Source: Rhodospirillales bacterium
GTDB taxonomy: Bacteria > Pseudomonadota > Alphaproteobacteria > Kiloniellales > JAKSDN01
NCBI GenBank assembly: GCA_029859805.1
Contig: JAOUCL010000004.1
Location: forward strand, 1 to 52,812
DNA length: 52,812 bases
Direction: 5' to 3'
Positions 41,252 through 48,765 of the stretch are shown in pieces. Every line of letters starts with the position of its first letter. The stretch's first letter is position 1. A program made the translations under genes and the position numbers. The notes beneath the pieces are model-generated. The model was not told the origin of the DNA. It saw only the letters and a program-made list of their open reading frames with translations, and did not search any database.

Positions 41252-42453
41252 CCCAGGGCGAGATCATGAATCGTTAACAAGTGAGGATGGTGTCTCGGAA
41301 CATTGGGTTGAGGGCGGCTTTGAGACGTTTTCGCTTGAGGGAGATATTGGATGGCTCGCGCCTGAGGAGGTTGAGCACCGCCTTGCGCATTGTGGCGAGG
41401 TTACGGGCGGCATGATCTTTGCGGGTCCGGCATTGGTCCTCGCGGAAGGTCACGTCGAGCTGCCAGTGCAGATTGTTTTCGATACTCCAGTGGGAGCGGC
41501 TGGCGGCGAGGAGGGGCGCTGGATCGGGTGGCAGCGAGGAGATGTAAAGCCGCGTTTCGGTTGAACTTTCGCCGGTTTTCTTGTTGGTGCGCGTGGCTGT
41601 GACCTGGGCGATGGAGCGCAAGGCCTTCCATTCGGGATGGCGCTCGGCGAGCCAGGCGGCGTCTGCGGCCAGGCAACTGCGTTCTTCAATCCGTCCGTGG
41701 CCGCTGCCGGTCTGGCACGCGCGCGGGCAGGCGGCAGCGAGAGCCGGATCGGCGAAGAACTCGGCGGCATCGTGATGCAGCGTCTCCTGATTCTCTTTGA
41801 GCGCCAGCAGATAATCGGCCTTGCTGCCGATGATCTTGGCCGCGATGGCCTTCTGCGTGCCCATGGCATCGATGGTGACGATGGCGCCTTCGATCTCCAG
41901 CATCTTCAGAAGCTCCGGAATGGCGGTGATCTCGTTGCTCTTGTCCGCGACCCCACGTTGCGCCAGCGTGAGCCCCGCCGCATGCCCATAGGCCGAAACC
42001 AGATGCAGCGCGCCGGCGCCGCTCTTGTCCTGCTTGGAGCCGCGAAGTGTCTTGCCGTCAATCGCCACCACGCCCGTGACCTTCGCCTGCAGGCTCGCCA
42101 CCCACGAAGAAAAAGCCTTTTCCAGCGCCATCGGATCAAGTGCGCGCAGAACCCGGCGCAGGGTCTGCGCCGGTGCGATCCCCTTGCCGAATGGCAGAAA
42201 ACGGCGCAGCCAGGACAGATGCTCCTCGCAGATGATCTCGATCTCGTCGAAATCCTCCCCCCGGCACAGCAATCCCACCAGCACCGTCAAAAGCACCTCA
42301 TCCAGCGGATAGGTCGTCATCCCGGGAATGCGATGGTCCTCCACAACCTTGATGTGATCCAAAAAATCCATGCTCATGGCCAGCCCTCCTGTCCCGGCCA
42401 TAAGAATCCTCTTCGCCCATAAATGCATTAACCATTTATGATTCCGCCCTGGG
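41252..42453. mobile_element. ISAs1-family insertion sequence
   Basis: A 1.2-kb element with imperfect 26-base terminal inverted repeats. Reading inward, both ends begin CCCAGGGCG, then two mismatched bases, ATCAT, one mismatch, AAT, one mismatch, GTTAA. The single transposase gene fills it. No 8-10 base target duplication is visible (GTGC before, CGAC after), so the element is either old or one flank was lost by rearrangement. Confidence 0.85.
41274..42377 (-). CDS. ISAs1-family transposase
   Basis: A 367-residue DDE transposase, apparently intact. Family motifs: FLDHIKVVEDHRIPGMTTYPLDEVLLTVLVGLLCRGEDFDEIE at the N-terminus, the first Asp in GVVAIDGKTLRGS, the second in IVTIDAMGTQKAIAAKI and the Glu in HWSIENNLHWQLDVTFREDQCR. 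The ATG at 42377 follows GGAGGGCTGGCC and is preferred to an in-frame ATG at 42428 that lies in the terminal repeat. No frameshift is seen, so the element may still be active. Confidence 0.95.
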   Translation of the reverse strand: MSMDFLDHIKVVEDHRIPGMTTYPLDEVLLTVLVGLLCRGEDFDEIEIICEEHLSWLRRFLPFGKGIAPAQTLRRVLRALDPMALEKAFSSWVASLQAKVTGVVAIDGKTLRGSKQDKSGAGALHLVSAYGHAAGLTLAQRGVADKSNEITAIPELLKMLEIEGAIVTIDAMGTQKAIAAKIIGSKADYLLALKENQETLHHDAAEFFADPALAAACPRACQTGSGHGRIEERSCLAADAAWLAERHPEWKALRSIAQVTATRTNKKTGESSTETRLYISSLPPDPAPLLAASRSHWSIENNLHWQLDVTFREDQCRTRKDHAARNLATMRKAVLNLLRREPSNISLKRKRLKAALNPMFRDTILTC

Positions 42454-42458
42454 CGACC

Positions 42459-43154
42459 ATGGATCCCTATCAGGTGATCGCGGAGGGCGACGAGGCGCTG
42501 ATCGCCGGCTGGCTGGGCGTCACGCTTAGCGCGGGCCTACGCCTGCCCGAGGATCTGCCTTCGCCGAAGCGGAGCTCCGGCTCCGCGCAGGCAGGCGAGA
42601 GCGAAGACCGCCGCGAGTTCCTTCTGGCCGGCGCCAAGGCGGCGCTCGAGCAGCTCGCCCCCGCCGGCGCCTGGCTCGGCGAGCGGATCCAAGTCGTCCA
42701 GTTCCTCTGCGCCCATACCGCCGCCATGGACTGGCAGGGCCAGGCCAACGCCCCCGACCTGGGCGAGCAGGTCCGCCAGAAAGCCCAGAAATTCGCGACC
42801 CAGATGTTTGCGCTGACTAGCCGCCAGCTCTCGACCCTCGCGCGCCTGCGCGACCAGCGCCGCCGCAAAGCCGAAGCCGCCGAGCGCCAGGCCTGGCGCC
42901 AGGAGGCGCACGAAACGAAGGAACAGCTCGCCCGCGGCAGCGCCTTTACGGCCGAGTTGGAGCGCATGATGAAGCTGAGCGACGAAGCCGACGCCGTGCC
43001 GGAAGATGCGCCAGAGCCTTTAGCCGCCCCAAGGGCCGAGGGTGCCGCCGTGCCCGAGCCGCGTGACGAGCCGGCCCCTGCCCTCAACCGCCAGCAGCGC
43101 CGGGCGCTGAAACGCCTGGAGAGGCGGGCGGACCGGCGCGCGGGGGCCGGGTAG
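42459..43154 (+). CDS. Protein of unknown function, possibly 5'-truncated by the IS
   Basis: A protein of about 231 residues (MDPYQVIAEGDEALIAGWLGVTLSAG at the N-terminus). It is rich in Ala, Arg and Gln, mainly helical (KFATQMFALTSRQLSTLARLRDQRRRKAEAAERQAWRQEAHETKEQLARG), and ends with the basic motif LNRQQRRALKRLERRADRR. The open frame begins inside the IS terminal repeat and there is no ribosome site before either possible ATG (42438 or 42459), so the original 5' end and promoter may have been removed by the insertion. Composition is again GC-rich, like the chromosome backbone. No family recognised. Confidence 0.5.
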   Translation: MDPYQVIAEGDEALIAGWLGVTLSAGLRLPEDLPSPKRSSGSAQAGESEDRREFLLAGAKAALEQLAPAGAWLGERIQVVQFLCAHTAAMDWQGQANAPDLGEQVRQKAQKFATQMFALTSRQLSTLARLRDQRRRKAEAAERQAWRQEAHETKEQLARGSAFTAELERMMKLSDEADAVPEDAPEPLAAPRAEGAAVPEPRDEPAPALNRQQRRALKRLERRADRRAGAG

Positions 43155-43372
43155 CAGCGCGGGACCCGGGGTGGGACCGTCGTGTCGTGTCCACGTCTTG
43201 GGGCGCGGCAACTTGCCGCCTCCGTGGAGCCGCGCGCCGCCCTTGGCGACCTTGGCGGACCGCCGGCCGCGTGGCGGGGGGCCGGGACCTCGCCGTAGGT
43301 CCCGTCAGGAACCGGCCGCGGCAGGCGGCGGATCGGCTCCGCGCAGGCCGCGCCGGCGCGCGCGCCTGCCGG

Positions 43373-44449
43373 TCACGGGCTCAGCCGGCCGCGCGCCTGT
43401 TCGAGCAGGCCCATGGCCGACTCGAGGTCCTCGCCGATGCTCTCGACCACGGCGGCGAGCTTTGCGCGCTCGTCCTCGAGCCCGGCGATCTGCGTGTTCA
43501 ATCCGGCGATGGCCTGCTCGACGGACTGCTGCTCGGCCCGGGTTGCCTCGAGGGCAAGACGGGCCTCCTCCCGCGTGGCGGCGAGCTCGGCCGTTTCCGT
43601 GCGCGCCGTCTCGACCTCCGCGGCAAGGACGTCGCGCCGCTGCTCCAGGGTGCCGAGCTCCGCGTTGAGCGCCTCCAGACGCGCGGGCGCGGCCTCGAGC
43701 GCCGACTCGGTCGAGGCCAACTCGGCGCGAAGCGCCTCCTGCTCGCCGCGCAGGGCGGCGAGCTGCTCCTGGTTCGAGCGGACCTCCTGGCGGCTCGCCT
43801 CCAGGGCCTCGCCGCCGGCCGCGAGCTCGCTTTCCAGGGCGGCCAGCCGCTGCGCCGTCTCGTCGCGCTGCGCGGCCAGGGCGGCGACCTCCTCGCGGGC
43901 GCCGTCGCGCGCGGCCGCGGCCTCGGCGGCCTCGCCCCGCACGGCCTCGAGCGCCGCCACCGCGCTCGGGTACTCGTCGATCGCCCGGTCCTCGGCCTCG
44001 AGCTCGGCGATCCTGGACTCGTAGCTGCCGACGAGAGCCAGTCCGCCGCCGAGCAGCACGACCGCCAGGAGCGCCGCGACCGTCCAGGCGAGCCGCTCGC
44101 CGCCCGACCGTCGCGGGCGCTTTGGGGCGGCCGGCGGCGGGGCGCCGGGCGCCGCCGGCTTGGCCGCCGCGGCGGATTTCGCGACCGGCGCCGGCCCCGC
44201 GGCCGCCCCGGCCGCGGCCGCAGCCTTCGCCTCGGTCGTCTCACGCGGCGCTTCATCGGGAGACGCGCCGGCAGTCTCCGCCCCCGGCGCGGCCGGCCCA
44301 GGCGCCGCCTTCTCCGACTCCGGTGCGCCTGCCGCGCGCGGGTCGCCGCCGGCCTCCGACGCCGTGGCCGCGTCCTTGCGGGCCTCCGTCCCGTTCTGTT
44401 TCGCGCCTTTCGCCTTCCGGCGCTCGCCCTTGGATTTCGCTGCCGCCAT
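43373..44449 (-). CDS. Membrane-anchored long coiled-coil protein
   Basis: A 358-residue protein in three parts. A basic then Ala/Pro/Gly-rich disordered N-terminus (residues 1-115) comes first, then one membrane segment (RLAWTVAALLAVVLLGGGLALVGSY). About 215 residues of nearly uninterrupted heptad-rich coiled coil follow (RIAELEAEDRAIDEYPSAVAALEAVRGEAAEAAAARDG through LEDERAKLAAVVESIGEDLESAMGLLEQARG). The topology suggests a periplasmic coiled coil, as in envelope-spanning or division-related scaffolds, but there is no specific motif. The strong low-complexity composition makes homology searching unreliable. Confidence 0.7.
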   Translation of the reverse strand: MAAAKSKGERRKAKGAKQNGTEARKDAATASEAGGDPRAAGAPESEKAAPGPAAPGAETAGASPDEAPRETTEAKAAAAAGAAAGPAPVAKSAAAAKPAAPGAPPPAAPKRPRRSGGERLAWTVAALLAVVLLGGGLALVGSYESRIAELEAEDRAIDEYPSAVAALEAVRGEAAEAAAARDGAREEVAALAAQRDETAQRLAALESELAAGGEALEASRQEVRSNQEQLAALRGEQEALRAELASTESALEAAPARLEALNAELGTLEQRRDVLAAEVETARTETAELAATREEARLALEATRAEQQSVEQAIAGLNTQIAGLEDERAKLAAVVESIGEDLESAMGLLEQARGRLSP

Positions 44450-44848
44450 GACCGCTTCCGCCTTTCTCCGTCTCGCCGCGGGCCCCGGACGGGCCCGCCT
44501 GCAGGTATAGATGCCCCGGATTTTGCCGCGATCAACCGGCGGCGATCAAGATGTCTCCGCGCGGGCCCTTGACGGGAAATCCGGGGCCGGGGGACCTGTT
44601 GAAAAAGTAGCGGTGGCGTGAGTCCCTGACTTTGGTCGAACTGACGGAATCGGGGGCCGTTTCGATGCTCGAGCGGCGCGACCACGCAGACAACCATGCC
44701 CCGACAAAGGCAAGAAAACGGGAAGAACGGCACCGAGAAAGAATCCGATCAGACAACGATATTGGAGCGAACCCCTGGATTGGGACGAAAGAATCAGGGA
44801 CTCCACCCGCTCGTCCGAGCCGGCGATCACCACGGGGCCGGAGGCACG
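44450..44848. other. Intergenic region with a possible MITE
   Basis: No gene is supportable here. It contains the inverted pair described at 44621-44810; outside that I see nothing specific. Confidence 0.5.
44621..44810. repeat. Possible miniature inverted-repeat element
   Basis: TGAGTCCCTGACTTTGGTCG near 44621 is matched in inverse by GAATCAGGGACTCC near 44797, a 12-13 base imperfect inverted repeat bounding about 190 bases without a gene. The terminal sequence resembles ends of some DDE insertion sequences, so this may be a deleted, non-autonomous copy. Confidence 0.4.
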
Positions 44849-45694
44849 CTAAGTTCTTCTTTTCGGCTTCGGAACCGCCTTCTCGACCTCATAATTCACG
44901 GCCACCATCCGGTCGGCATAGTCTTGGTCTATTTTCTTGAGCGACTGTGTGAGCTCCTGCTTGAACGCCGTTTCGATCGGGCCGCCTCGGCCCGGCCAAA
45001 TGCGGAACTTGATCCGCAGATAGCTCTTTCCGCTCGGTGTTTGGAACCGGCCGACCGCTTCCGACGGCGCGCGGAAAACGCCGGCGAACTGCTCGACGAC
45101 CGAGTCGGTCACGGCCCTGGCCACCTTCTCCATTTCCGCGGCCCGCTCCGGCTCGCCCGCAAGGGTCACGTCCGCCTGGATCCGGACATAGCCGCGGGGA
45201 TAGTTGATGACGTTGGCAATCAAACGGTTGGGTATCAATACCTCGGCGCCCATCGCGTTCTGCAGCACCGTGAAACGCATGCCGACGCGCTGGACGATCC
45301 CGACCTGATCGCCGATCTGCACCATGTCGCCGACATCGAATTGGTCCGTCAGGACAACGGTCAGCCCGGTCACGACGTCCTGTACGATCCCTTGGGAGCC
45401 GAATCCAACAGCAAGCCCGACGATCGACGCACTGGCCAGGTAGGCCGTCAGGGGTATTCCAAGCTCGGTCAGCGCCCAACCCAGGGCGCCGAAGTAGAGG
45501 GAAAAGACCAAAAGACTGGTGATCAGGCTGTTGACCGTCCGGGCCTTGCTGAGGGAGCGGTCCATCGTCCGCTCCATGACCCGCACGCTGATGGCGCGGA
45601 CCAAACGGACGGCCAGATGCGCAACGACCACGACAACGGCGATCAGCGCAAGCCGTTCGAGGGTGCCAAGGCTATCGTGAGGCAGGTCTTGCAT
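44849..45694 (-). CDS. Small-conductance mechanosensitive channel (MscS family)
   Basis: A 281-residue inner-membrane channel that should open under membrane tension during hypo-osmotic shock. It has three membrane helices; the pore helix is YLASASIVGLAVGFGSQGIVQDVVTGLTVVLTDQFDVGDMVQIGDQVG, the typical Gly/Ala-packed MscS TM3 and beta-domain entry. The next segment VQRVGMRFTVLQNAMGAEVLIPNRLI and the cytoplasmic cage end are conserved. It is divergent from trkH, another osmotic-balance gene. Confidence 0.92.
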   Translation of the reverse strand: MQDLPHDSLGTLERLALIAVVVVVAHLAVRLVRAISVRVMERTMDRSLSKARTVNSLITSLLVFSLYFGALGWALTELGIPLTAYLASASIVGLAVGFGSQGIVQDVVTGLTVVLTDQFDVGDMVQIGDQVGIVQRVGMRFTVLQNAMGAEVLIPNRLIANVINYPRGYVRIQADVTLAGEPERAAEMEKVARAVTDSVVEQFAGVFRAPSEAVGRFQTPSGKSYLRIKFRIWPGRGGPIETAFKQELTQSLKKIDQDYADRMVAVNYEVEKAVPKPKRRT

Positions 45695-45997
45695 GCCGTG
45701 CGGTCGGTTCGATCAAGGGAAGGGCTGGAGCAGTCGCTCTCGTTATACCAAAGGCCATCGACAATGAACTCTGATATTAGTTGGGTTCACCGCCAAACGC
45801 ACTCGCGCTTCGCCGATGTTGCGTCGGCGGTGTCGGAAGGTTGAGTTCCGGGTGAGTTCCGGGGACAGAATAGCGGCCGCCGGCCGGGGCCCGCGCTCCG
45901 ACCGTAGGGGCGTCCTTGCCGCTCCTGCCTTGACCTGCATCAAGACCCCGCGCCCCGCAGCGCGCTAAGTGTCTTGCGCTGACAAGGAGCGCTCCCC
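45695..45997. other. Divergent mscS/trkH intergenic region
   Basis: This 303-base region between two divergent transport genes carries the FNR/FixK-like box at 45930-45943. I see no further gene; no consensus vegetative promoter stands out. Confidence 0.5.
45930..45943. promoter_or_regulatory. FNR/FixK-like box upstream of trkH
   Basis: TTGACCTGCATCAA differs from the FNR/FixK consensus TTGAT-N4-ATCAA at one position, a change tolerated in alphaproteobacterial FixK/FnrL sites. It is 54 bases before the trkH start, a plausible activator or repressor position. Confidence 0.55.
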
Positions 45998-47488
45998 GTG
46001 TCCCCTCACGGCAAGACGGTTCTGCGCGACCTGGGGGTCGTGCTGCACGTGCCCGGGCTGATGGCGCTGGTCTCGCTGCCGCTGGCCTGGCTCTTCGGCG
46101 AGGGCTATGCGGCGGGGCCGCTGCTGATCACGGCCGCGGCCGCGCTGCTGCCGGGCCAGGTGCTCTACTGGAGCTGCCGGCGGGCGCCGGCGATGCGCCT
46201 GCGCCACGCCATGGTCACGGTCGTGGTCTCGTGGATCGCCGTGCCGCTGATCGGGACCCTGCCGTTCCTGCTGATCGCGGGCGCGCAGCCGGCGGCGAGC
46301 GAGACCGTGCTGGTCTTCCGGGATTTCTGGAACGCGCTCTTCGAGGCCATGTCCGGCTTCACCAGCACGGGGCTCACCATGACGCCGCGGCCGAGCGCGC
46401 TGCCGCACTGCCTGCAGTGGTGGCGCTCCTTCATGCAGTGGGTCGGCGGGGTCGGCGTCGTCGTGCTCATGCTTTCCGTGTTCCATCCCTCGGGCGACGC
46501 CTACCGGCTCTACTTCTCCGAGGCGCGCGAGCAGACGATCGTCCCGGACATCGCCGCCACGGTGCGGACCATCTGGTGGATCTATCTGCTGTACACGGCG
46601 TTGGGAATCCTGCTGCTCTGGGCGACCGGCATGACCGGGTGGCAGGCCGTGAACTACGCCATGACCGGCATCGCGACGGGCGGCTTCGGCGTCACCGACA
46701 ACAGCCTGGCCGATTTCGGCACGGGCCCGCGCCTGGCCATGGTCCTGATCATGCTGGCCGGCGCGGTCAGCTTCGCGACGCACTACCGGCTGCTGACCCG
46801 GGACCGGCTCGCCCTGCTGTGGAAGGACGCGGAAAATCACGCCCTCGTTCTGCTGCTGGTCCTAGGCGCCGGGCTGCTGGCGCTCGAGAACCTCTGGTAC
46901 GACAGCGGCGCGGGTTGGCTCGACAGCCTGTTCCAGTGGACCTCGGCCCTGGCCACGGCCGGGTTCTCGACGGTGCGGCTGGAGACCTGGAGCCCGACGG
47001 CCCTGGTCCTGCTCAGCCTGGCCATGGCCTGCGGCGGGGCGGCCGGCGCCACGACGGGCGGGCTCAAGCTGAGGCGCGTGGTCCGGCTCGCTAGCGGCGC
47101 CTTTGCCCGGGTCCGCGGCGTGGCGCTCCACCCCTGGCGGCTGATGGACCACAAGCCGATGGCCGACGCGGCGGTCGAGGCGCATACCGCGCGGACCTTC
47201 GAGGCGGCGATCGTCATGGCGGCGCTCTGGGCGGCCACCGTCTTCGCCGGCACCCTGCTGCTGCTGCACGCCGCCGGCCCCGGCGCTCCGCTCGATCACG
47301 TGGTGCTCGAGGTCACCTCGGCGCTCGGCAACGTCGGCCTGACCACCGGGATCACCGGCCCCGGCCTGCACTGGTCCGGCAAGCTCGGCCTGATCGTCGT
47401 CATGTGGATGGGGCGGCTCGAGATCGTTCCGATCCTGGTGCTCGTCGCCGCCCTGGTCATGGCGTCCCGCCACCGGGCCGCCAAGTGA
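45998..47488 (+). CDS. trkH: TrkH/KtrB-family potassium uptake channel
   Basis: A 496-residue polytopic K+ transporter with the four-fold pore-loop plan. The filter loops include MSGFTSTGLTM (first), AMTGIATGGFGVTDNSLADFG (second), TSALATAGFSTVRLETWSPTALVLLSLAMACGGAAGATTGGLKLRR (third) and TSALGNVGLTTGI (fourth). The GTG at 45998 follows AAGGAGCG. A TrkA/KtrA regulatory subunit is not encoded nearby. An FNR/FixK-like box precedes it, which hints at oxygen-linked expression. Confidence 0.92.
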   Translation: MSPHGKTVLRDLGVVLHVPGLMALVSLPLAWLFGEGYAAGPLLITAAAALLPGQVLYWSCRRAPAMRLRHAMVTVVVSWIAVPLIGTLPFLLIAGAQPAASETVLVFRDFWNALFEAMSGFTSTGLTMTPRPSALPHCLQWWRSFMQWVGGVGVVVLMLSVFHPSGDAYRLYFSEAREQTIVPDIAATVRTIWWIYLLYTALGILLLWATGMTGWQAVNYAMTGIATGGFGVTDNSLADFGTGPRLAMVLIMLAGAVSFATHYRLLTRDRLALLWKDAENHALVLLLVLGAGLLALENLWYDSGAGWLDSLFQWTSALATAGFSTVRLETWSPTALVLLSLAMACGGAAGATTGGLKLRRVVRLASGAFARVRGVALHPWRLMDHKPMADAAVEAHTARTFEAAIVMAALWAATVFAGTLLLLHAAGPGAPLDHVVLEVTSALGNVGLTTGITGPGLHWSGKLGLIVVMWMGRLEIVPILVLVAALVMASRHRAAK

Positions 47489-47531
47489 GCGGAGGCGGCC
47501 CCGGAAACCCGATCGGAGCATTGCCGGGCCG

Positions 47532-47990
47532 TCACTTCCCGTGCTGCGCCATCCACTCGGCGGCCAGGCGCTTGGCCTTGGCGAGGTCGGCGGAGGTCAT
47601 GCGCGCAACGAGGACGTCGCGGTTGGTGCCGGCGATCGCAGAGAGCCAGCCAGCCCCGGTCTGCGCCGCCGCGATGTCGTACCACATGTAGGCCAGGACG
47701 TTGTCCCGCGCGATGCCGGTGCCGCCGGAATAGGCGTTGCCGAGGGCATACTGGGCGTCGACGACCCCCTGCTCGGCCGCCTTGCGCCACCAGCTGAGCG
47801 CCTCGTCGTAGTCCCGCTCCACGCCCTGGCCGTCGCGGTACATGGTGCCGAGGGCGAACTGGGCCTTGGCGTCCCCCTGTTCGGCCAGCGTCCGGACCAC
47901 TGTCGCGTGCTGGTCCGCCCAGACCGGCGCTGCCAGTCCCACCAGCCCCACCAGCAGGGCGAGGGCGAGGGCGATAACGATGTGCCTCAT
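47532..47990 (-). CDS. Sel1-repeat (TPR-like) exported protein
   Basis: A 152-residue protein with a signal peptide (MRHIVIALALALLVGLVGLAAPVWA) and two to three Sel1-like repeats (EQGDAKAQFALGTMYRDGQGVERDYDEALSWWRKAAEQGVVDAQYALGNAYSGGTGIARDNVLAYMWYDIAAAQTGAG). It ends with the common segment ARMTSADLAKAKRLAAEWMAQH. It probably serves in periplasmic protein-protein contact; the specific role is unknown. The ATG at 47990 is chosen because the signal peptide starts there. It is convergent with trkH. Confidence 0.85.
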   Translation of the reverse strand: MRHIVIALALALLVGLVGLAAPVWADQHATVVRTLAEQGDAKAQFALGTMYRDGQGVERDYDEALSWWRKAAEQGVVDAQYALGNAYSGGTGIARDNVLAYMWYDIAAAQTGAGWLSAIAGTNRDVLVARMTSADLAKAKRLAAEWMAQHGK

Positions 47991-48082
47991 GACAATCTCT
48001 CCCCAGTCTGCATCCGATTCACGGGCGCCAAGCCCAGTCAAAAGTGAAAGCGCTCTATCCGGTTGCTGAAAACGTGCAAAGG

Positions 48083-48213
48083 CTCACCCTCGCACTTCGT
48101 CCCTCGACAAGCTCGGGATGAGGAAGCTCAGTGTGAGGGTGAGCTCTTTCGAGGAGCTACCCTCATCCCGAGCTTGGAGTTGACCTCATCCTGAGCTTGT
48201 CGAAGGACGAGGG
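48083..48213. repeat. REP-like palindromic repeats, cluster 2
   Basis: The core CCTCGACAAGCTCGGGATGA (about 48101-48120) is followed by inverted units CTCATCCCGAGCTTGG (about 48161) and CATCCTGAGCTTGTCGAAGG (about 48187), and by GGCTCACCCTCGCAC against its inverse GTGTGAGGGTGAGC. The core is identical to that of cluster 1. It lies in the gene-free stretch 47991-48312, which otherwise shows nothing. Confidence 0.8.
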
Positions 48214-48312
48214 CAACGGGCCGCTGCACCCTTTCTCGGCAACCTGCCAGCCATCCCGTACCGCCTGGTCTTCGTCGGCCCCCATGACGACCTTGCTTAG
48301 AACAACAAACTT

Positions 48313-48735
48313 CTACCGCACCACGTAGACGGAACACTTGGCATGGCGGACGACGCGCGCGGCGGTGCTGCCCAGCAGATAATCCGCGACGTTCGGCTTG
48401 TGCGATCCGATGACGATCAGATCGGCGCCGATCTTCTCCGCGTAGGCGAGGATCTCCTGATAGGTGCCGCCGAAGCGGACGGTCGTCGTCACCTTGTCCG
48501 CCGCCGCGCCCATGCCGGCGACGAGGGCGTCGAGCTCCTGCTCGGCCTTCGTCGAGGCCATGGACTCGTAGTTTTCGGCCAGGAACTGCGAGACGATCAC
48601 CGGACCCGCCTGGATGACGGTCAGCAGTTCCACCTCGGTGTCGTCGGCGGTGGCGAAGTCCGCGGCGATGCGGAGCACTTCGTTGACGCGTTCGCCGTGT
48701 TCCAGGTCGATGGGCACGAGTATCTTGCGGGGCAT
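48313..48735 (-). CDS. Universal stress protein (UspA family)
   Basis: A 140-residue single UspA domain. The start KILVPIDLEHGERVNEVLRIAADFA and the ATP-binding end IGADLIVIGSHKPNVADYLLGSTAARVVRHAKCSVYVVR, with the G-x2-G-x9-G(S/T)-like pattern, are typical. It lies 30 bases downstream of the TRAP permease on the same strand. In the ectoine TRAP system TeaABCD, a UspA protein (TeaD) regulates the transporter, so a similar role is a reasonable inference. Confidence 0.93.
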   Translation of the reverse strand: MPRKILVPIDLEHGERVNEVLRIAADFATADDTEVELLTVIQAGPVIVSQFLAENYESMASTKAEQELDALVAGMGAAADKVTTTVRFGGTYQEILAYAEKIGADLIVIGSHKPNVADYLLGSTAARVVRHAKCSVYVVR

Positions 48736-48765
48736 GGGCGGCTCCTCGATTCCTCTCCGCGCCGG

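Larger units (their letters stand above)
31100..42453. other. Accessory island with foreign base composition
   Basis: From about 31100 to the end of the insertion sequence at 42453 the DNA is visibly less GC-rich than both flanks. It carries orphan or narrowly distributed genes, a tyrosine recombinase, several copies of degenerate short repeats and an ISAs1-family element. These are the usual marks of horizontally acquired DNA. I could not identify direct repeats marking its ends. Confidence 0.6.
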
